From Burkholderiales bacterium (GTDB taxonomy: Bacteria > Pseudomonadota > Gammaproteobacteria > Burkholderiales > Ga0077523), in assembly GCA_022843925.1 (NCBI GenBank), contig JALHMS010000008.1, forward strand, positions 1-64,000: a DNA stretch of 64,000 nucleotides, written 5' to 3'. The translations under genes were made by a program, and so were the position numbers. Positions 10,428 through 21,245 of the stretch are shown in pieces. The notes beneath the pieces were generated by a model that was not told the DNA's origin, ran no database searches, and worked only from the letters and a program-made list of their open reading frames with translations. Position 1 is the stretch's first letter, and the number at the start of each line of letters is the position of its first letter.

Positions 10428-11399
10428 CTACAGCCATTCCACCAGCGCGACGCCCGCGCCGATCGCGGTCTGCCGATGGTTGTAGTCGATGAGGCTCTCG
10501 CCGTGGCCGGTGAAGACCTGCACGTACCCCTTCAGCTGGCGATACAAGGGAAAGTAGATGTCCATCTGCGCGGCTCCCCGGGTGCCCGACAGCGACAGGT
10601 TGCTCCGCAGCGTGAGCGCCACCGCCACCGCCTGCCATCTCTTCAGCGCCGTGATCTCGATGCGGCCGACGTAGCTCTGGATGTCGGGGTTGCTGTCGAT
10701 GCGCTCGAGTTCCGGCAACCGGATCCAGGGTCGCACGAGCAGCGCGAAGTCGTCGCCGCGCTCGAACCCGAATTGCGCGTAGACGCGGTTCCAGCTCCGC
10801 GAGATCGCGGAGCCGCGGCCGTTCGATTGATGCACCAGACCGATGTTCACGTATCGCAGGTCGAGGCCGGGCAGCTTCCGGTCGAGCCGGATGAGCGCCA
10901 TCGCCTCCGGCTCGTAGTTGGTCTCGCGGAACGGTCCGGAGTCCAGGAAGACCTGCCAGTGCGACTGCTGCGTGTAGGCGAGCCAGAGCTCGAGGCGGCC
11001 ATCCAGCAGGCGTCGCCGCACCGGCGTCTTGATCGAGATCTGGAACTTCGTTTCCGCCGGTGCGAGGTCGCCCGCGTTCGCGGCCCCCTGGGTGGGTGAC
11101 GTCGGGCGTTCGTTCGGACTGTCGGTGACCCGCAGGGGCAGCAGGTAGTTGGCGTTGTGCCCCATCAGCGTGAGGCGCTCCCGGTCTTCGTCCTCCACCG
11201 ATGGCCAGAGCGACTCCAGGATCGAGGCGCGCGGCCGAACAGGACGTTCGTGGGTGCGGTCATAGCACGCGAGTCGCTCGCGATCGCTCGGGATGCCGGC
11301 GCAAGCATCCGGATCCTCCGCGGACGCAGCGATCGACGGGCCACCGAGGGCGAGCCATCCGCACAGCGCGAGCGCGCAGGCCCGGCGATGCCGGATCAA
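10428..11399 (-). CDS. pldA: Outer-membrane phospholipase A
   Basis: Signal peptide; NYEPEAMALIRLD, IGLVHQSNGRGSAISRSWNRVYAQFGF (OMPLA active-site pattern with H and S); TTG start overlaps the upstream stop (TTGA). Confidence 0.82.
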   Translation of the reverse strand: MIRHRRACALALCGWLALGGPSIAASAEDPDACAGIPSDRERLACYDRTHERPVRPRASILESLWPSVEDEDRERLTLMGHNANYLLPLRVTDSPNERPTSPTQGAANAGDLAPAETKFQISIKTPVRRRLLDGRLELWLAYTQQSHWQVFLDSGPFRETNYEPEAMALIRLDRKLPGLDLRYVNIGLVHQSNGRGSAISRSWNRVYAQFGFERGDDFALLVRPWIRLPELERIDSNPDIQSYVGRIEITALKRWQAVAVALTLRSNLSLSGTRGAAQMDIYFPLYRQLKGYVQVFTGHGESLIDYNHRQTAIGAGVALVEWL

Positions 11400-12532
11400 G
11401 CGGCTCCTCGGAGACGCGCCGGCGACAGCATGGCCGCGGTGAGCCCGAAGGCGGCGAGGCGCGTCGGCAGGCCGCGATCCTGCGCGAGGGATGCGCAGGC
11501 TTCGGACATCGCAGGACACGTCTGGATGCCGTATCCGCCCTGGGCTGCGCACCAGAAGAACCCGGGGGCGTCCGGATCGAAGCCGCCCACGAGATCGCCG
11601 TCGGCCACGAACGACCGCAGCCCGGCCCACGTGCGCGACGGGCGCCGGATCGACAGGTGCGTCGCGCACTCGATGCGGTCGATGCCGGTCGCGACGTCCT
11701 CCACCTCCGGCTGCACGTCCTGCGGCGGGACGGGGTCCGCGTTCGCCGGGGAACCCAGCATCTGCCCCGCGTCCGGCTTGAAGTAGAACGACTCGTCGAC
11801 GCCGATCACGGTGGGCCAGGCGCGCACGTCGAAGCCCGCCGGTGCGGGGAACGTGAAGGCGGTGCGGCGCTTGGGCACGAGCCCGATCGGCGCCACGCCC
11901 GCGAGCGCCGCGATGGCGTCGCACCACGCACCCGCCGCGTTGATGACGACCGGCGCCTCGAACGTGTCGCCGCCCGCGATGGTCACCCGCCACACCCCGC
12001 CGTGTCTCGCGATGGCCGTCACCTCTGCATCGCATCGGAGCGTGCCGCCCAGGGCCCGGAGCCCGCGGAGGAAACCCTGGTGCAGCGCGTGGACGTCCAT
12101 GTCCGCCGCCAGGGGATCCGCGATGCCGCCGGTGACCCACGCGGCCCGCATCACGGGCACGCGGGCCATGATCTCGTCGGCACTCACCCGATGGATGGCA
12201 TCCCCCTGCGCGCCGATCTCGGCATACAGCGCGTCGAGCTGCGGCTGCTGTCCGGGCCCCGCGACGAAGAGTGCGCCGCGGTCGGAGAGGATGGGATGAC
12301 CGGTGAACCCGGCGGGCGGATGCTCGAAGAACTCCCGGCTCGCCAGGGTCAGCGCGCGCACCTGCGCCGTGCCGTAGCTTTCCGCGAAGAGCGCCGCCGA
12401 GCGGCCCGTGGTGTGATAGCCGGGCTGGGACTCGCGCTCCAGCACCACCACCCGATGGTCAAGGGCCAGGTGCCAGGCCACGGAGGCGCCGGCGATGCCG
12501 CCGCCGATCACGATGAAGTCGCTCGTTGTCAT
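11396..12532 (-). CDS. FAD-dependent oxidoreductase (DAO family; D-amino-acid/glycine oxidase-like)
   Basis: FIVIGGGIAGASVAWHLA Rossmann motif, HTTGRSAALFAESYG, VINAAGAWCD. Confidence 0.85.
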   Translation of the reverse strand: MTTSDFIVIGGGIAGASVAWHLALDHRVVVLERESQPGYHTTGRSAALFAESYGTAQVRALTLASREFFEHPPAGFTGHPILSDRGALFVAGPGQQPQLDALYAEIGAQGDAIHRVSADEIMARVPVMRAAWVTGGIADPLAADMDVHALHQGFLRGLRALGGTLRCDAEVTAIARHGGVWRVTIAGGDTFEAPVVINAAGAWCDAIAALAGVAPIGLVPKRRTAFTFPAPAGFDVRAWPTVIGVDESFYFKPDAGQMLGSPANADPVPPQDVQPEVEDVATGIDRIECATHLSIRRPSRTWAGLRSFVADGDLVGGFDPDAPGFFWCAAQGGYGIQTCPAMSEACASLAQDRGLPTRLAAFGLTAAMLSPARLRGAA

Positions 12533-12557
12533 GGCCCGATCGTACCGCAGCGCAGAC

Positions 12558-14528
12558 TCAGGCGATCGTCCGCCCCCGCTTCAACGCCCGCGCCAGGAAG
12601 CGTGCGGCGCCCAGCGCCTGCACGACGCGGTCGGGCAGCGGCAGGGGTTCGCCGGTGATCAGCGAGGCGATGAGTTCGCCCGCGATCGGGGCGGTGACCA
12701 GCCCGCGCGAGCCATGACCGGTGCTGACCAGGAGGCCGTCCAACCACGGTGCGTCGGTGTCGAAGGTCGTCGTCGCGTCGCGCGCGAGAGAGGCGAAGCG
12801 ATCGCGGAAGAGGTCCGCGTCTGCCACTGCGCCGACGATCGGGAGATAGTCGGGCGTCACGCAGCGGATACCCGCGCGGCTTTCGTGCTGCACGACATTG
12901 GATGCTTCGGTGCCGAGCGCTGTGGCGAGCGCAGGCGCCAGAGCGCGCAGCGCTTCGACGTTCGCGAGGTCGTCGGACGGACGCAGGCGGGTGTCGGTGT
13001 CGCCGATGTCGAAGGTTGCGCCGAGCCAGTGCCGGCCGTCGCGGGCGGGTGCCACGTAGCTTTCGCCGCAGAGGACGGTGGCGAGACGGGCGGAATCCGG
13101 CGTGGCGACCACGCCCGTGATCTGACCGCGGATCGCCTTCAAAGGCAGGTGCGCGAGCAGCGGCAATCGCGCGGTGTCGAATCCACCCGCGACAATGACC
13201 ACGGCGGCCTCGAACGTCGTCCCGTCCGACATGGCCACGCGCCAGCGGCCGTCCGCGGCGCGGTGCAGCCCGACGACTTCGGCATCGAAGCGGGTCGCGA
13301 TCCGTGCGTGATCGGCGAGCGCCCCGCACAACGCTGGCGGATGCGCCCATCCGGCCGTGCCGTAGAAGAGCCCGCCGGACGACAGCGCGACCCCGGCGAG
13401 CGCCGTCGCCTCGGCGGCCCCGACGGCGCGCACGAATCCGGCGGGCCAACCGAGCGCAGCGAGTGCCGTCTGACGGTCCGCTTCCGCGGCATCGTGGGCG
13501 AGGGCGAGCACGCCGCAGTCGGCCCATGCACGGCCGTCCGCCGGGAGGCGTCGTTCCAGTTCGCGGCGCGTGAAGGCGAGGCCCGACAGCGACAGATCGG
13601 TGAGCGCTGTCCCGTGCGCCGACGGCTTGATGTAGAGCACGCCCTGTGCGTTGCCCGAGGCCTCCGCTGCCAGCGCGGGTCTGCGGTCGAGCAGTGTCAC
13701 GTCGAGTCCGCGCGCGGCGAGGCTTGCCGCGGCCGCAGTCCCGGCGAGCCCGCCACCGATCACGATGGCATCGCGGGCATCCGGCATCGCCGCGGGCCGG
13801 CGCAGCCACGGCGCGCAGGCAGGTGACGCAGCCCCGCGCGAGAACGTGCCCCGCAGCATCTCCCATTTCGTTCCGAAACCCGGGGCCCGCGAGACAGCGA
13901 AGCCCGCGGCGATCAGGCCGCGACGAACCCCGCCGGAGGATGCCCAGGTCGCGCAGGTGGTACCCGGGTGACTGAGCCGCGCGATCTGGGCGAGGAGCGC
14001 GTCGCTCCACATCTCCGGATTGCGGTCGGGCGTGAAGCCGTCGAGGAACCACGCGTCGACGGTGGCGGTGACATCGCCCAGCGTCGCGCACGCATCACCG
14101 ACGAGCAGCGTGAGCCCCACCCGTCCCCCGGCCAGCAGGCACCGGTGCCATCCGGGCGGCAGGGCGAGCATCTGTGCGCACAGCGCCGCTGCCCGCCCGG
14201 CCAGCTCCGGCCAGAGCGCGGCCGCGGCAGCGAGCTGGGCGACATCGAGCGGATGACGTTCGGTGCTGAGGAAGTGCAGTTGCGCGGATGGCGGGGCGAC
14301 CTGCTCGAAGAGCTGCCAGGCCGCGAGGAACGAGAGTCCGGTGCCGAAGCCCGTTTCTGCGATCGTGAACTGACCGTTGGGCGGGAGGGCCGCGAAGCGC
14401 TCGGCCAGCCGGTTGCCGGCGAGGAACACGTGGCGCGCCTGCCCGAGCCCGCCCTCGCGGGAGAAGTACACGTCGCCGTAGCGACGGGACCACGGCTGGC
14501 CGTCACGCCAGTCGATGTCGCCGCTCAT
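12558..14528 (-). CDS. mnmC: Bifunctional tRNA mnm5s2U biosynthesis protein MnmC
   Basis: N-terminal methyltransferase (ETGFGTGLSFLAAWQLF; FLDGFTPDRNPEMW) fused to an FAD oxidoreductase (AIVIGGGLAGTAAAASLAARG). Confidence 0.92.
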   Translation of the reverse strand: MSGDIDWRDGQPWSRRYGDVYFSREGGLGQARHVFLAGNRLAERFAALPPNGQFTIAETGFGTGLSFLAAWQLFEQVAPPSAQLHFLSTERHPLDVAQLAAAAALWPELAGRAAALCAQMLALPPGWHRCLLAGGRVGLTLLVGDACATLGDVTATVDAWFLDGFTPDRNPEMWSDALLAQIARLSHPGTTCATWASSGGVRRGLIAAGFAVSRAPGFGTKWEMLRGTFSRGAASPACAPWLRRPAAMPDARDAIVIGGGLAGTAAAASLAARGLDVTLLDRRPALAAEASGNAQGVLYIKPSAHGTALTDLSLSGLAFTRRELERRLPADGRAWADCGVLALAHDAAEADRQTALAALGWPAGFVRAVGAAEATALAGVALSSGGLFYGTAGWAHPPALCGALADHARIATRFDAEVVGLHRAADGRWRVAMSDGTTFEAAVVIVAGGFDTARLPLLAHLPLKAIRGQITGVVATPDSARLATVLCGESYVAPARDGRHWLGATFDIGDTDTRLRPSDDLANVEALRALAPALATALGTEASNVVQHESRAGIRCVTPDYLPIVGAVADADLFRDRFASLARDATTTFDTDAPWLDGLLVSTGHGSRGLVTAPIAGELIASLITGEPLPLPDRVVQALGAARFLARALKRGRTIA

Positions 14529-14620
14529 CGCGGATGGCCTCGCGGATCGGCGAGTCGACCGGGGCGTCGTGCCCGCCGCCCGCTATGATCGCGGCGTTCC
14601 CGATCCGGAGTACGCCATCC

Positions 14621-15400
14621 ATGTTCGATCCCGCCGCCGCCGCCGAGAGCCTGTTCCGCGATCATCGCGAACTGCGCCGGCTCGTCCCCTTCGCCCGCGA
14701 CTTCGGCGCCCACGACCTCGATGCCGCCTACGCCATCCAGCGGGAACTGGTGCGCCGGTTCATCCCGGTACACGGGCCGCGCGTCGGCTGGAAGATCGGC
14801 CTCACCTCGCGGCGGATGCAGGAGATGTGCAGCATCGATCACCCGGTCGCGGGGGCGGTGCTCGCGAGCCGCCGGCAGCACTCGGGCATCGTGCGGTCGC
14901 TGGGGGAGATCGTGCATCTCGGGCTCGAGTTCGAGATCTGCGTGCGTCTCGGCCGCGACCTGCCGCCGCGCGATCGTCCGTACACGCTGGAGGAGGTGGG
15001 CGCGGCAGTGAACGCGGTGGCCCCGGCCTTCGAAGTGATCGACGACCGCCATTCGCCCTACCCGCTCGACATGCTGTCGCTCGTGGCCGACAACGCGTGG
15101 AACGAAGGCATCGTGCTCGGCAGGTTCTGCGAATCGTGGCCCGACCTCGCGGCCGTGCAGGGTGTCGTCGAGGTGAACGGCGAGCGGGTCGATGCGGGCC
15201 ATGGACGCGATGTGCTGGGACATCCGTTCGAACCGTTGCGGTGGGTGGCCAACTGGCTTTCGGCCCAGGGGGAGATGTTGCACGCGGGCGAGATCGTTTC
15301 GACGGGGAGCATGGTGACGACCCGTTTCCCGAAGGCCGGCGATACCTATCGCTTCACCGTCGACGGCATCGGCTCGACCGAGATCGTGCTGGTGGCGTGA
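14621..15400 (+). CDS. 2-keto-4-pentenoate hydratase / fumarylacetoacetate hydrolase family
   Basis: AYAIQRELV, GWKIGLTS, GLEFEICVRLGRDLP, HPFEPLRWVANWL motifs. Confidence 0.85.
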   Translation: MFDPAAAAESLFRDHRELRRLVPFARDFGAHDLDAAYAIQRELVRRFIPVHGPRVGWKIGLTSRRMQEMCSIDHPVAGAVLASRRQHSGIVRSLGEIVHLGLEFEICVRLGRDLPPRDRPYTLEEVGAAVNAVAPAFEVIDDRHSPYPLDMLSLVADNAWNEGIVLGRFCESWPDLAAVQGVVEVNGERVDAGHGRDVLGHPFEPLRWVANWLSAQGEMLHAGEIVSTGSMVTTRFPKAGDTYRFTVDGIGSTEIVLVA

Positions 15401-15434
15401 GGGAAGGCCGGCGGGTGCACACCCTGCGGACCGA

Positions 15435-16187
15435 TTACCCGCGGACTTCCTTCAACGCAGCCACCGCGGCGCGCGCGAGGGTGATGTAGTCGGTGCACAG
15501 CCCGATCACCCGGTAGCCCTGTTCGAGGTAGGTCTTGGCGTGGGCGGGGGTGTGTGCGTAGATGCAGCGCGCGATGTCCCGCTTCTCGCAGGCGCGGATG
15601 ATGTCGCGGATGGCCTGCTGCACCTCCGGGTCGTTGATCTTGCCGGGTTTGTCCATGCTCCCCGACAGATCGAAGGGCCCGACGAACACGCCGTCGATGC
15701 CGGGCACGTCGAGGATCGCGTCGATGTTGCGGGCGGCTTCCACGTGCTCGATCTGGACGATGACGGCCACCTCATCGTTCGCGCGCCGCATGTAGTCGTC
15801 GAAGTCGAGATCGAACCGCTGGGCGCGGGTGATGCCCACGCTGCGGACGCCCTGCGGCGGATACTTGCAGCGACCCACCGCAAGGCGGGCGTCCTCGGCG
15901 TTGTTCACCAGCGGCACGATGATGCCGGTGGCACCGATGTCGAGCGCCTTCTTGATGTGGGCCTCGTCGTTCCACGGCACCCGGACCACGCACGGGACCC
16001 GGGTGTCGACGGCCACCAGGATGTCGAGTGCCTGGCGCGCCTCCATCGGGGAGTGCTCCAGATCGAGGAAGAGCCAGTCGTAACCGGCCGTGGCGTAGAT
16101 CTCGGCCACCTCGGGCAGCGGGATCTGGAGCAGCGCCCCCATCAGCGGGCGCCCTTCCTTCAGGCGATGGCGGAACGACAGGGTCAC
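15435..16187 (-). CDS. HpcH/HpaI aldolase family protein
   Basis: YDWLFLDLEHSPME, GATGIIVPLVN, GVFVGPFDLSGSM; GTG start overlaps the upstream stop (GTGA). Confidence 0.88.
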   Translation of the reverse strand: MTLSFRHRLKEGRPLMGALLQIPLPEVAEIYATAGYDWLFLDLEHSPMEARQALDILVAVDTRVPCVVRVPWNDEAHIKKALDIGATGIIVPLVNNAEDARLAVGRCKYPPQGVRSVGITRAQRFDLDFDDYMRRANDEVAVIVQIEHVEAARNIDAILDVPGIDGVFVGPFDLSGSMDKPGKINDPEVQQAIRDIIRACEKRDIARCIYAHTPAHAKTYLEQGYRVIGLCTDYITLARAAVAALKEVRG

Positions 16188-16594
16188 CAGTAGGTCCTCA
16201 GGGTGGGAGGCTCGGGTTCGTAGGGTTCTGCCGTCTCGTCGAACCCCGCGAGCCATTCCTGGGCGTCCTCCTCGGACGCGAAGATGCGGAACGGGAAGGG
16301 CGGCGGGTGATACAGCTCGAACACCCGCAGCGCCGCGATGCCCAGGCTCGATTGCACGACCCCGGCCTCCGCCAGCGTGTGGCGCGTCACCTCCGACGAC
16401 GCCAGGAACGTCGCAGCCTCGACGTCCACCCGCCAGATCCCCGGCAGCCGCGCCATCACACGCTGCTTGCCTGCGACGAGCGCGCGACGGAACTCGAACT
16501 CCGCCTTCACCGCCGCCAGCGTGAGGACGCCCACGGCGGAGTAGTCCACGTGCACGATGCCGTCGGTGCCCAGCCAAACCCTTGGTGCAGTCAT
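16184..16594 (-). CDS. Conserved hypothetical protein, possible STAS/SpoIIAA-like fold
   Basis: 136-aa intact ORF coupled to the aldolase; alternating beta/alpha pattern only weakly STAS-like. Confidence 0.55.
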   Translation of the reverse strand: MTAPRVWLGTDGIVHVDYSAVGVLTLAAVKAEFEFRRALVAGKQRVMARLPGIWRVDVEAATFLASSEVTRHTLAEAGVVQSSLGIAALRVFELYHPPPFPFRIFASEEDAQEWLAGFDETAEPYEPEPPTLRTYW

Positions 16595-16718
16595 GAGTCG
16601 TTCGACTCCTTGGAAAACGATCGGCGGCGGACGGTGCGACCGCCGCGATGCAGCGCGATCCCGTCCATCGCGGTCCAGCACGGAAGCGTAACCGGCAGCG
16701 CGGGGAAAGTTAAGCGGA

Positions 16719-17534
16719 TCAGCGTCCTCCGCCTTCGCATCGGGCGATAAACATGAAGCGGGACAGGCTGAAGAACGTCGTTCCTTCCGCCTCGCGTCGC
16801 GCGAGATCGTCGCGCCAGGCCGCGGCCTCCTCGGGGGAGATCGCGCCGCTTCGCACGACGAACCGCGCGATCACGTCCGTCATGCCTTCGCAATACGTGT
16901 TCTCGCTCCGTCGTACCGAAAGCAAGGGGAGGGCCTCCACGTGCACCACGTCGTATCCGGCCGCGGTGAGCAGTGTCGGCAGCGTCCGTGGCAGCTGCGG
17001 ATGCGGGCAGTGGGCATCCCACGCGGCGACGATGCGGCGCATCCGGGCATCGTCGGCGGACGCCCACACGCACGACGCCCAGTCGGTGTCGACGAGGAGC
17101 AACCTGCCACCGGGGCGCAGGACCCGCCGGAATTCGGCGAGCGCGGCCGCGACGTCGGGCACGTACTCCAGCACCTGGATGCAGACGACGGCATCGAAGG
17201 CGCCGTCGTCGGCCGGCAACGCGGTGGCCTCGCCGGGCAGGATCGACAGCTGCCCGAGGCCGTTCCGGTTGCGCCCGGCGATGCGCAGCATGCTGTCCGC
17301 GGTGTCGACGCCGACCACCGCGCCTGTGATGCCCACGGTCTGCGCCATCTCGGCGCACAGGAGCCCGGGCCCGCAGCCCACGTCCAGCACGCGCTCACCC
17401 GGGGCCAGCGCCAGGGCGGCACGGATCGCCGCGCGCTGCGCGACGATGTCCGGCGTCCGGTAGAGCGCCTCGACACGACGCGCCGCCGCATCGTCGGCGA
17501 ACAGGGTGTCAGAGGGTGGTGTCGACATGGACAT
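16719..17534 (-). CDS. Class I SAM-dependent methyltransferase
   Basis: VLDVGCGPGLLCAEMA, GVDTADSMLRIAG, DAVVCIQVLEYVPD. Confidence 0.85.
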   Translation of the reverse strand: MSMSTPPSDTLFADDAAARRVEALYRTPDIVAQRAAIRAALALAPGERVLDVGCGPGLLCAEMAQTVGITGAVVGVDTADSMLRIAGRNRNGLGQLSILPGEATALPADDGAFDAVVCIQVLEYVPDVAAALAEFRRVLRPGGRLLLVDTDWASCVWASADDARMRRIVAAWDAHCPHPQLPRTLPTLLTAAGYDVVHVEALPLLSVRRSENTYCEGMTDVIARFVVRSGAISPEEAAAWRDDLARREAEGTTFFSLSRFMFIARCEGGGR

Positions 17535-19089
17535 GATGCGACGGAAGCATGCGTTCCACCCAGCGGCCCGCTGCGAGCACGCGAGCGTCCTCCCCCGGCC
17601 GGCCGATGATCTGCACGCTGACAGGGAGTCCCTCGGTGTCGAACCCGCAAGGAAGGGAGAGTGCCGGCAGGCCGGTCATGTTGAAGGGCGAAGTGAAGCG
17701 CGTGAGCATCGCGGCCGTCGGTAGCGTGCGTCCGCCGACGCTCACGACGGTCTGACCGACGGGCGGCGGAGCGCACGGCAGCGTCGGGGTGATCAGCACA
17801 TCGGCGTCGCCGAGCGCCTCCAGCAGGGCGTCGCGCACCTCCGTGCGGATGCGCTGCGCCTTCACGTAGGCCGTGGCCGGAAAGCATCGGGCGATCTCGA
17901 AACGCAGGCGGACGTCCTCCCCCAGCCGGATGCGGGCTGCCGCCATGATGTCGGCGTTCGCGGCGGCGGCCTCCGTTCCGATCGTCACGAACTGCGCGCC
18001 GGCGGCCATCGCCAGCGCGTCCACCGCCGTCGCCGTGACCCGGGCGCCAGCGCTTCGCCACGTGGCCTCCAGTTCGTCCATGCGCTGGGCGATACCGTTC
18101 TCCACCGCCTCCGCGAAGGTGCCCCGCAGGCAAACGAACGACGGCGGGCGGCTGGGCATGCCCCCGGTCACGCCCTCCGGCAGACCGGCCATCACCTCGA
18201 AGGCAGTGGCGGCATCATCGACGGTACGGGCGAGCGGGCCGACATGGTCGAGGGACCACGCGAGTGGAAGCACGTCCGTGCGGTCGACGGCGCCGTAGCT
18301 CGGCTTGAATCCGACGATGCCGCAGCACGCTGCCGGGATGCGGATCGAACCGCCGGTGTCGGTGCCCACTGCCACGGGCACGACGCCCGAGGCCACCACG
18401 GCACCCGAGCCGCCGCTGGAGCCGCCGGGGATGCGTTCCTCGAAGCGCGGATTGAGCACCGTGCCGAAGTGCGGGTTCGCGCTCGTCACGCCGAATGCGA
18501 GTTCGTGCAGGTTGGTCGTGCCGAAGATCACGGCACCGGCGCTGCGCAGTCGCGCCACGACCGGCGCATCGCGATCCATCAGCCGGGGTTCGCGGGCCAG
18601 GGAGCCGCCGGTCATGCGATAGCCGCGGACGGCCATGAGGTCCTTGATCGCGATCGGGACGCCTGCGAGCGGACCAGGATCCATGCGCCGCGCGATCTGC
18701 GCATCGATGGCTTCGGCCTGGGCCGTGACGTCGTCGACGTCGAGCGCCGTGAACATGTTCGCGTGGCGCCAGGCGCGGGCGGCCTCCAGCGCGGCCTCGG
18801 CGATTCCGCTGGCACGGGTGCGGCCCCCCCGGACGTCACGGGCCATCTCCGCGATGCCCTCGCGCTGCCCCGACGCCTGGGGCAGCCGCTGCAGCGGCGT
18901 GCCGGCCTGGGGCACGGGCGGGGACACGATGGGTTCGGCGGCCGGAAGGGCATTCTCGAGCGCGATGAAGTCGTCGTAGCTCCAGGCAAGTCGCTGCTGC
19001 CAGGCGTCGATGCGGGCGGTGTCGGTCTCGCCATGGAGGGCGGCGATGGCGTCGACGAGTTGCGCGTAGCGGGTGCGATCGATGGGCAT
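17509..19089 (-). CDS. Amidase (amidase-signature family)
   Basis: GGSSGGSGAVVASGVVPVAVGTDTGGSIRIPAACCGIVGFKPSYG signature with catalytic Ser-cisSer-Lys pattern. Confidence 0.9.
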   Translation of the reverse strand: MPIDRTRYAQLVDAIAALHGETDTARIDAWQQRLAWSYDDFIALENALPAAEPIVSPPVPQAGTPLQRLPQASGQREGIAEMARDVRGGRTRASGIAEAALEAARAWRHANMFTALDVDDVTAQAEAIDAQIARRMDPGPLAGVPIAIKDLMAVRGYRMTGGSLAREPRLMDRDAPVVARLRSAGAVIFGTTNLHELAFGVTSANPHFGTVLNPRFEERIPGGSSGGSGAVVASGVVPVAVGTDTGGSIRIPAACCGIVGFKPSYGAVDRTDVLPLAWSLDHVGPLARTVDDAATAFEVMAGLPEGVTGGMPSRPPSFVCLRGTFAEAVENGIAQRMDELEATWRSAGARVTATAVDALAMAAGAQFVTIGTEAAAANADIMAAARIRLGEDVRLRFEIARCFPATAYVKAQRIRTEVRDALLEALGDADVLITPTLPCAPPPVGQTVVSVGGRTLPTAAMLTRFTSPFNMTGLPALSLPCGFDTEGLPVSVQIIGRPGEDARVLAAGRWVERMLPSHHVHVDTTL

Positions 19090-19218
19090 GGTGGCAAGGA
19101 TCCCGTGTGGGCCCGGCGACGGGCGCAGCCCCGACGGGGCTGTCGCGGCGCGAGGGCGCGATGGTAACCCGGACGGCATGCGCGTCCGGCGAGCCCGCGG
19201 CCCGCACCCGGCCGCGCC

Positions 19219-19911
19219 TCAGATGCTGCGCGACAGGGCGTCGAGCGCGTCCGAGCGGAACTCCCGCAGATACAGGATCAGCACGACCCAGCTCGTCGCG
19301 ACCATCCACGTCCACGGGTTGATGAACCACATCAGCGCGGCGAGCCCGAAATAGTAGGCGCGCAGACCGTTGTTGAAGCTGTCGGCGGCGAGTCCGGCCG
19401 TCGCGGCGGCGTGCTGGATGAAGTCCTCCTTGCGCTCCGACGGCGCCTCGATGGGCGGCGAACCGCCCACCATCACCGAGCAGAAGTGATAGAGGCGCAG
19501 GGACCACGTGAACTTGAAGAAGGCGAACGTGAAGATGCCGATCAGCAGGAGGATCTTGATGTCCCAGAAGCGATCGGTGCCGGCGGCCTGCCGGCTGAAC
19601 GGCAGTTCCATCACGACCATCGCGATCTTGTCGGTGGTGCCGAGGAGAGCGAGCAGGCCGCCGAGAATCAGCAGCGTGGTGGAGGCGAAGAACGTGGATC
19701 CGTTCGAGAGGTTCGCGAGGATGTTGATGTCGCCGATGCGGACCTCGCGGGTCACGACCTCGGTCATCCAGTGTCTGCGCAGGCTCGTCATGCGCATGAC
19801 GAGGCTGGGGACCCGCCGTGCGTACCAGCGCGCGAAGCGCACGTAGCCGATCCAGAAGACGAAGAACCAGGCGAGTGCCAGCCAGTCCATGATCTTGAGC
19901 GGCAGCGGCAT
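19219..19911 (-). CDS. DUF599 family membrane protein
   Basis: Multi-TM; RHWMTEVVTREVRIGDINILANLSNGSTFFASTTLLILGGL. Confidence 0.82.
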   Translation of the reverse strand: MPLPLKIMDWLALAWFFVFWIGYVRFARWYARRVPSLVMRMTSLRRHWMTEVVTREVRIGDINILANLSNGSTFFASTTLLILGGLLALLGTTDKIAMVVMELPFSRQAAGTDRFWDIKILLLIGIFTFAFFKFTWSLRLYHFCSVMVGGSPPIEAPSERKEDFIQHAAATAGLAADSFNNGLRAYYFGLAALMWFINPWTWMVATSWVVLILYLREFRSDALDALSRSI

Positions 19912-20017
19912 GGCGCTATCTCACGCGGTTGCGAAGGGTTGCAGGCCTGCGTCGGCCCGGCGGTCGGGGAGACTCCGATCGATCCGCACGATCCGCGCGA
20001 TCAAGAACCGGGACTCC

Positions 20018-21154
20018 CTACAGGAAGAGCGTGAGGACACCGGTGTAGCCGTACATCCGGTTGTGCGAGATCTCCCCGTTGCAGAAGAATCCGACGAGCG
20101 GGATGTCGCCCAGCCCCTCCCGGATCATCTCCAGCTCCCGCGATGTCTCGCCGAAGAGGGCTTCGCCACGGCCCAGACACGAGAAGTAGAGCGCACCGCG
20201 GGGCCGCGAGAAAAGGCCGCTCTTCATGCTGTCGAGCATTCGGCCCATGTCCTCGGCGGCCGAGCGGCGGTCGCGGCGGCAGAACATCAGCTTGTCGCCG
20301 GCGTCGACGAGATCGCCGATCGCGACCAGGCCGCGCTCGGGATCGAGCCCCACGAGATTGCGCACCGTGTAGTCGGACGCGTCGTCGCCCGACACGGGCA
20401 TCGCCGCGAAGAGGTTGGCACCGGCCCGTTCGAGATCGCCATCGGAGTCGATGGAAGCCTCCTCGCGCAGGACGTCGAGCGCCGGACGGCCGTCGAGTTC
20501 GATGAGGACGTTGCGGCGGCTCTGCGTGACGGTGTGGACATCTCCAAGCGGAGAGCAGCCCTGGGTGAGCCGCGTGCTCACGATCACGTCGTCGGTGAAC
20601 ACGACGCCGGACAGTCCGCCCTCCGACAGGCCGTCGGCAATCTGCGGATGGGCGCTGCGCGAACTCGACAGGCCCCCGACCACGAAACCGCCTTCGAGGC
20701 GCCGCGCCATCTCGGCGACCAGGGCCGGAATGCGGCTGTTGCGCGGGTCTGCGTGGACCACGGCGAAGTTGCCAGCCGCACCGCCGACGGTCAGCGGATC
20801 CCGCGCGAGATCGCCCGGGGCGCGGAGCTGCGAGATCACGCGGAACGATCCGGGGGCGAAGCTGCCCAGCATGATCGCCATCGCGCCTTCGTCGAGATAC
20901 TCCTGGCCGGTCGCGCAGATGCCGAGACCGACGGTGCCCACCCAGTGCTCGACGCCGGTGCGCATGCGCAGCAGTTCGAGCAGGTCCTGCATGCGCGAGG
21001 TGTAGGGGTCGGTGACGTAGAGGAACCCGAGATTGGCGCCGGCCGGCGTGGGCCCGAGCTGTTCGAGGCATTCCGCGGCGGCGATGCGCCAGTGCGGAGA
21101 CGCGGCGTGCGCGTAGGGGAAGGCTGTGCTGGCGGAGCGTGTGGTGACTGGCAT
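20018..21154 (-). CDS. FIST domain (FIST_N/FIST_C) signal-transduction protein
   Basis: [57 protein letters not shown]. Confidence 0.82.
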   Translation of the reverse strand: MPVTTRSASTAFPYAHAASPHWRIAAAECLEQLGPTPAGANLGFLYVTDPYTSRMQDLLELLRMRTGVEHWVGTVGLGICATGQEYLDEGAMAIMLGSFAPGSFRVISQLRAPGDLARDPLTVGGAAGNFAVVHADPRNSRIPALVAEMARRLEGGFVVGGLSSSRSAHPQIADGLSEGGLSGVVFTDDVIVSTRLTQGCSPLGDVHTVTQSRRNVLIELDGRPALDVLREEASIDSDGDLERAGANLFAAMPVSGDDASDYTVRNLVGLDPERGLVAIGDLVDAGDKLMFCRRDRRSAAEDMGRMLDSMKSGLFSRPRGALYFSCLGRGEALFGETSRELEMIREGLGDIPLVGFFCNGEISHNRMYGYTGVLTLFL

Positions 21155-21214
21155 GGAGGCGGCGGATCTGACGGAAAGTCTGCGGTCGCGGGTCGGATCG
21201 CCGCACCGCCTTCC

Positions 21215-21220
21215 TATAAT
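21215..21220 (+). promoter_or_regulatory. Candidate -10 element (TATAAT) for ppa
   Basis: Exact TATAAT about 26 bp upstream of the ppa ATG in the divergent FIST/ppa spacer; weak -35. Confidence 0.45.
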
Positions 21221-21245
21221 AGCGGCTTTGACACGGACGGCACCC

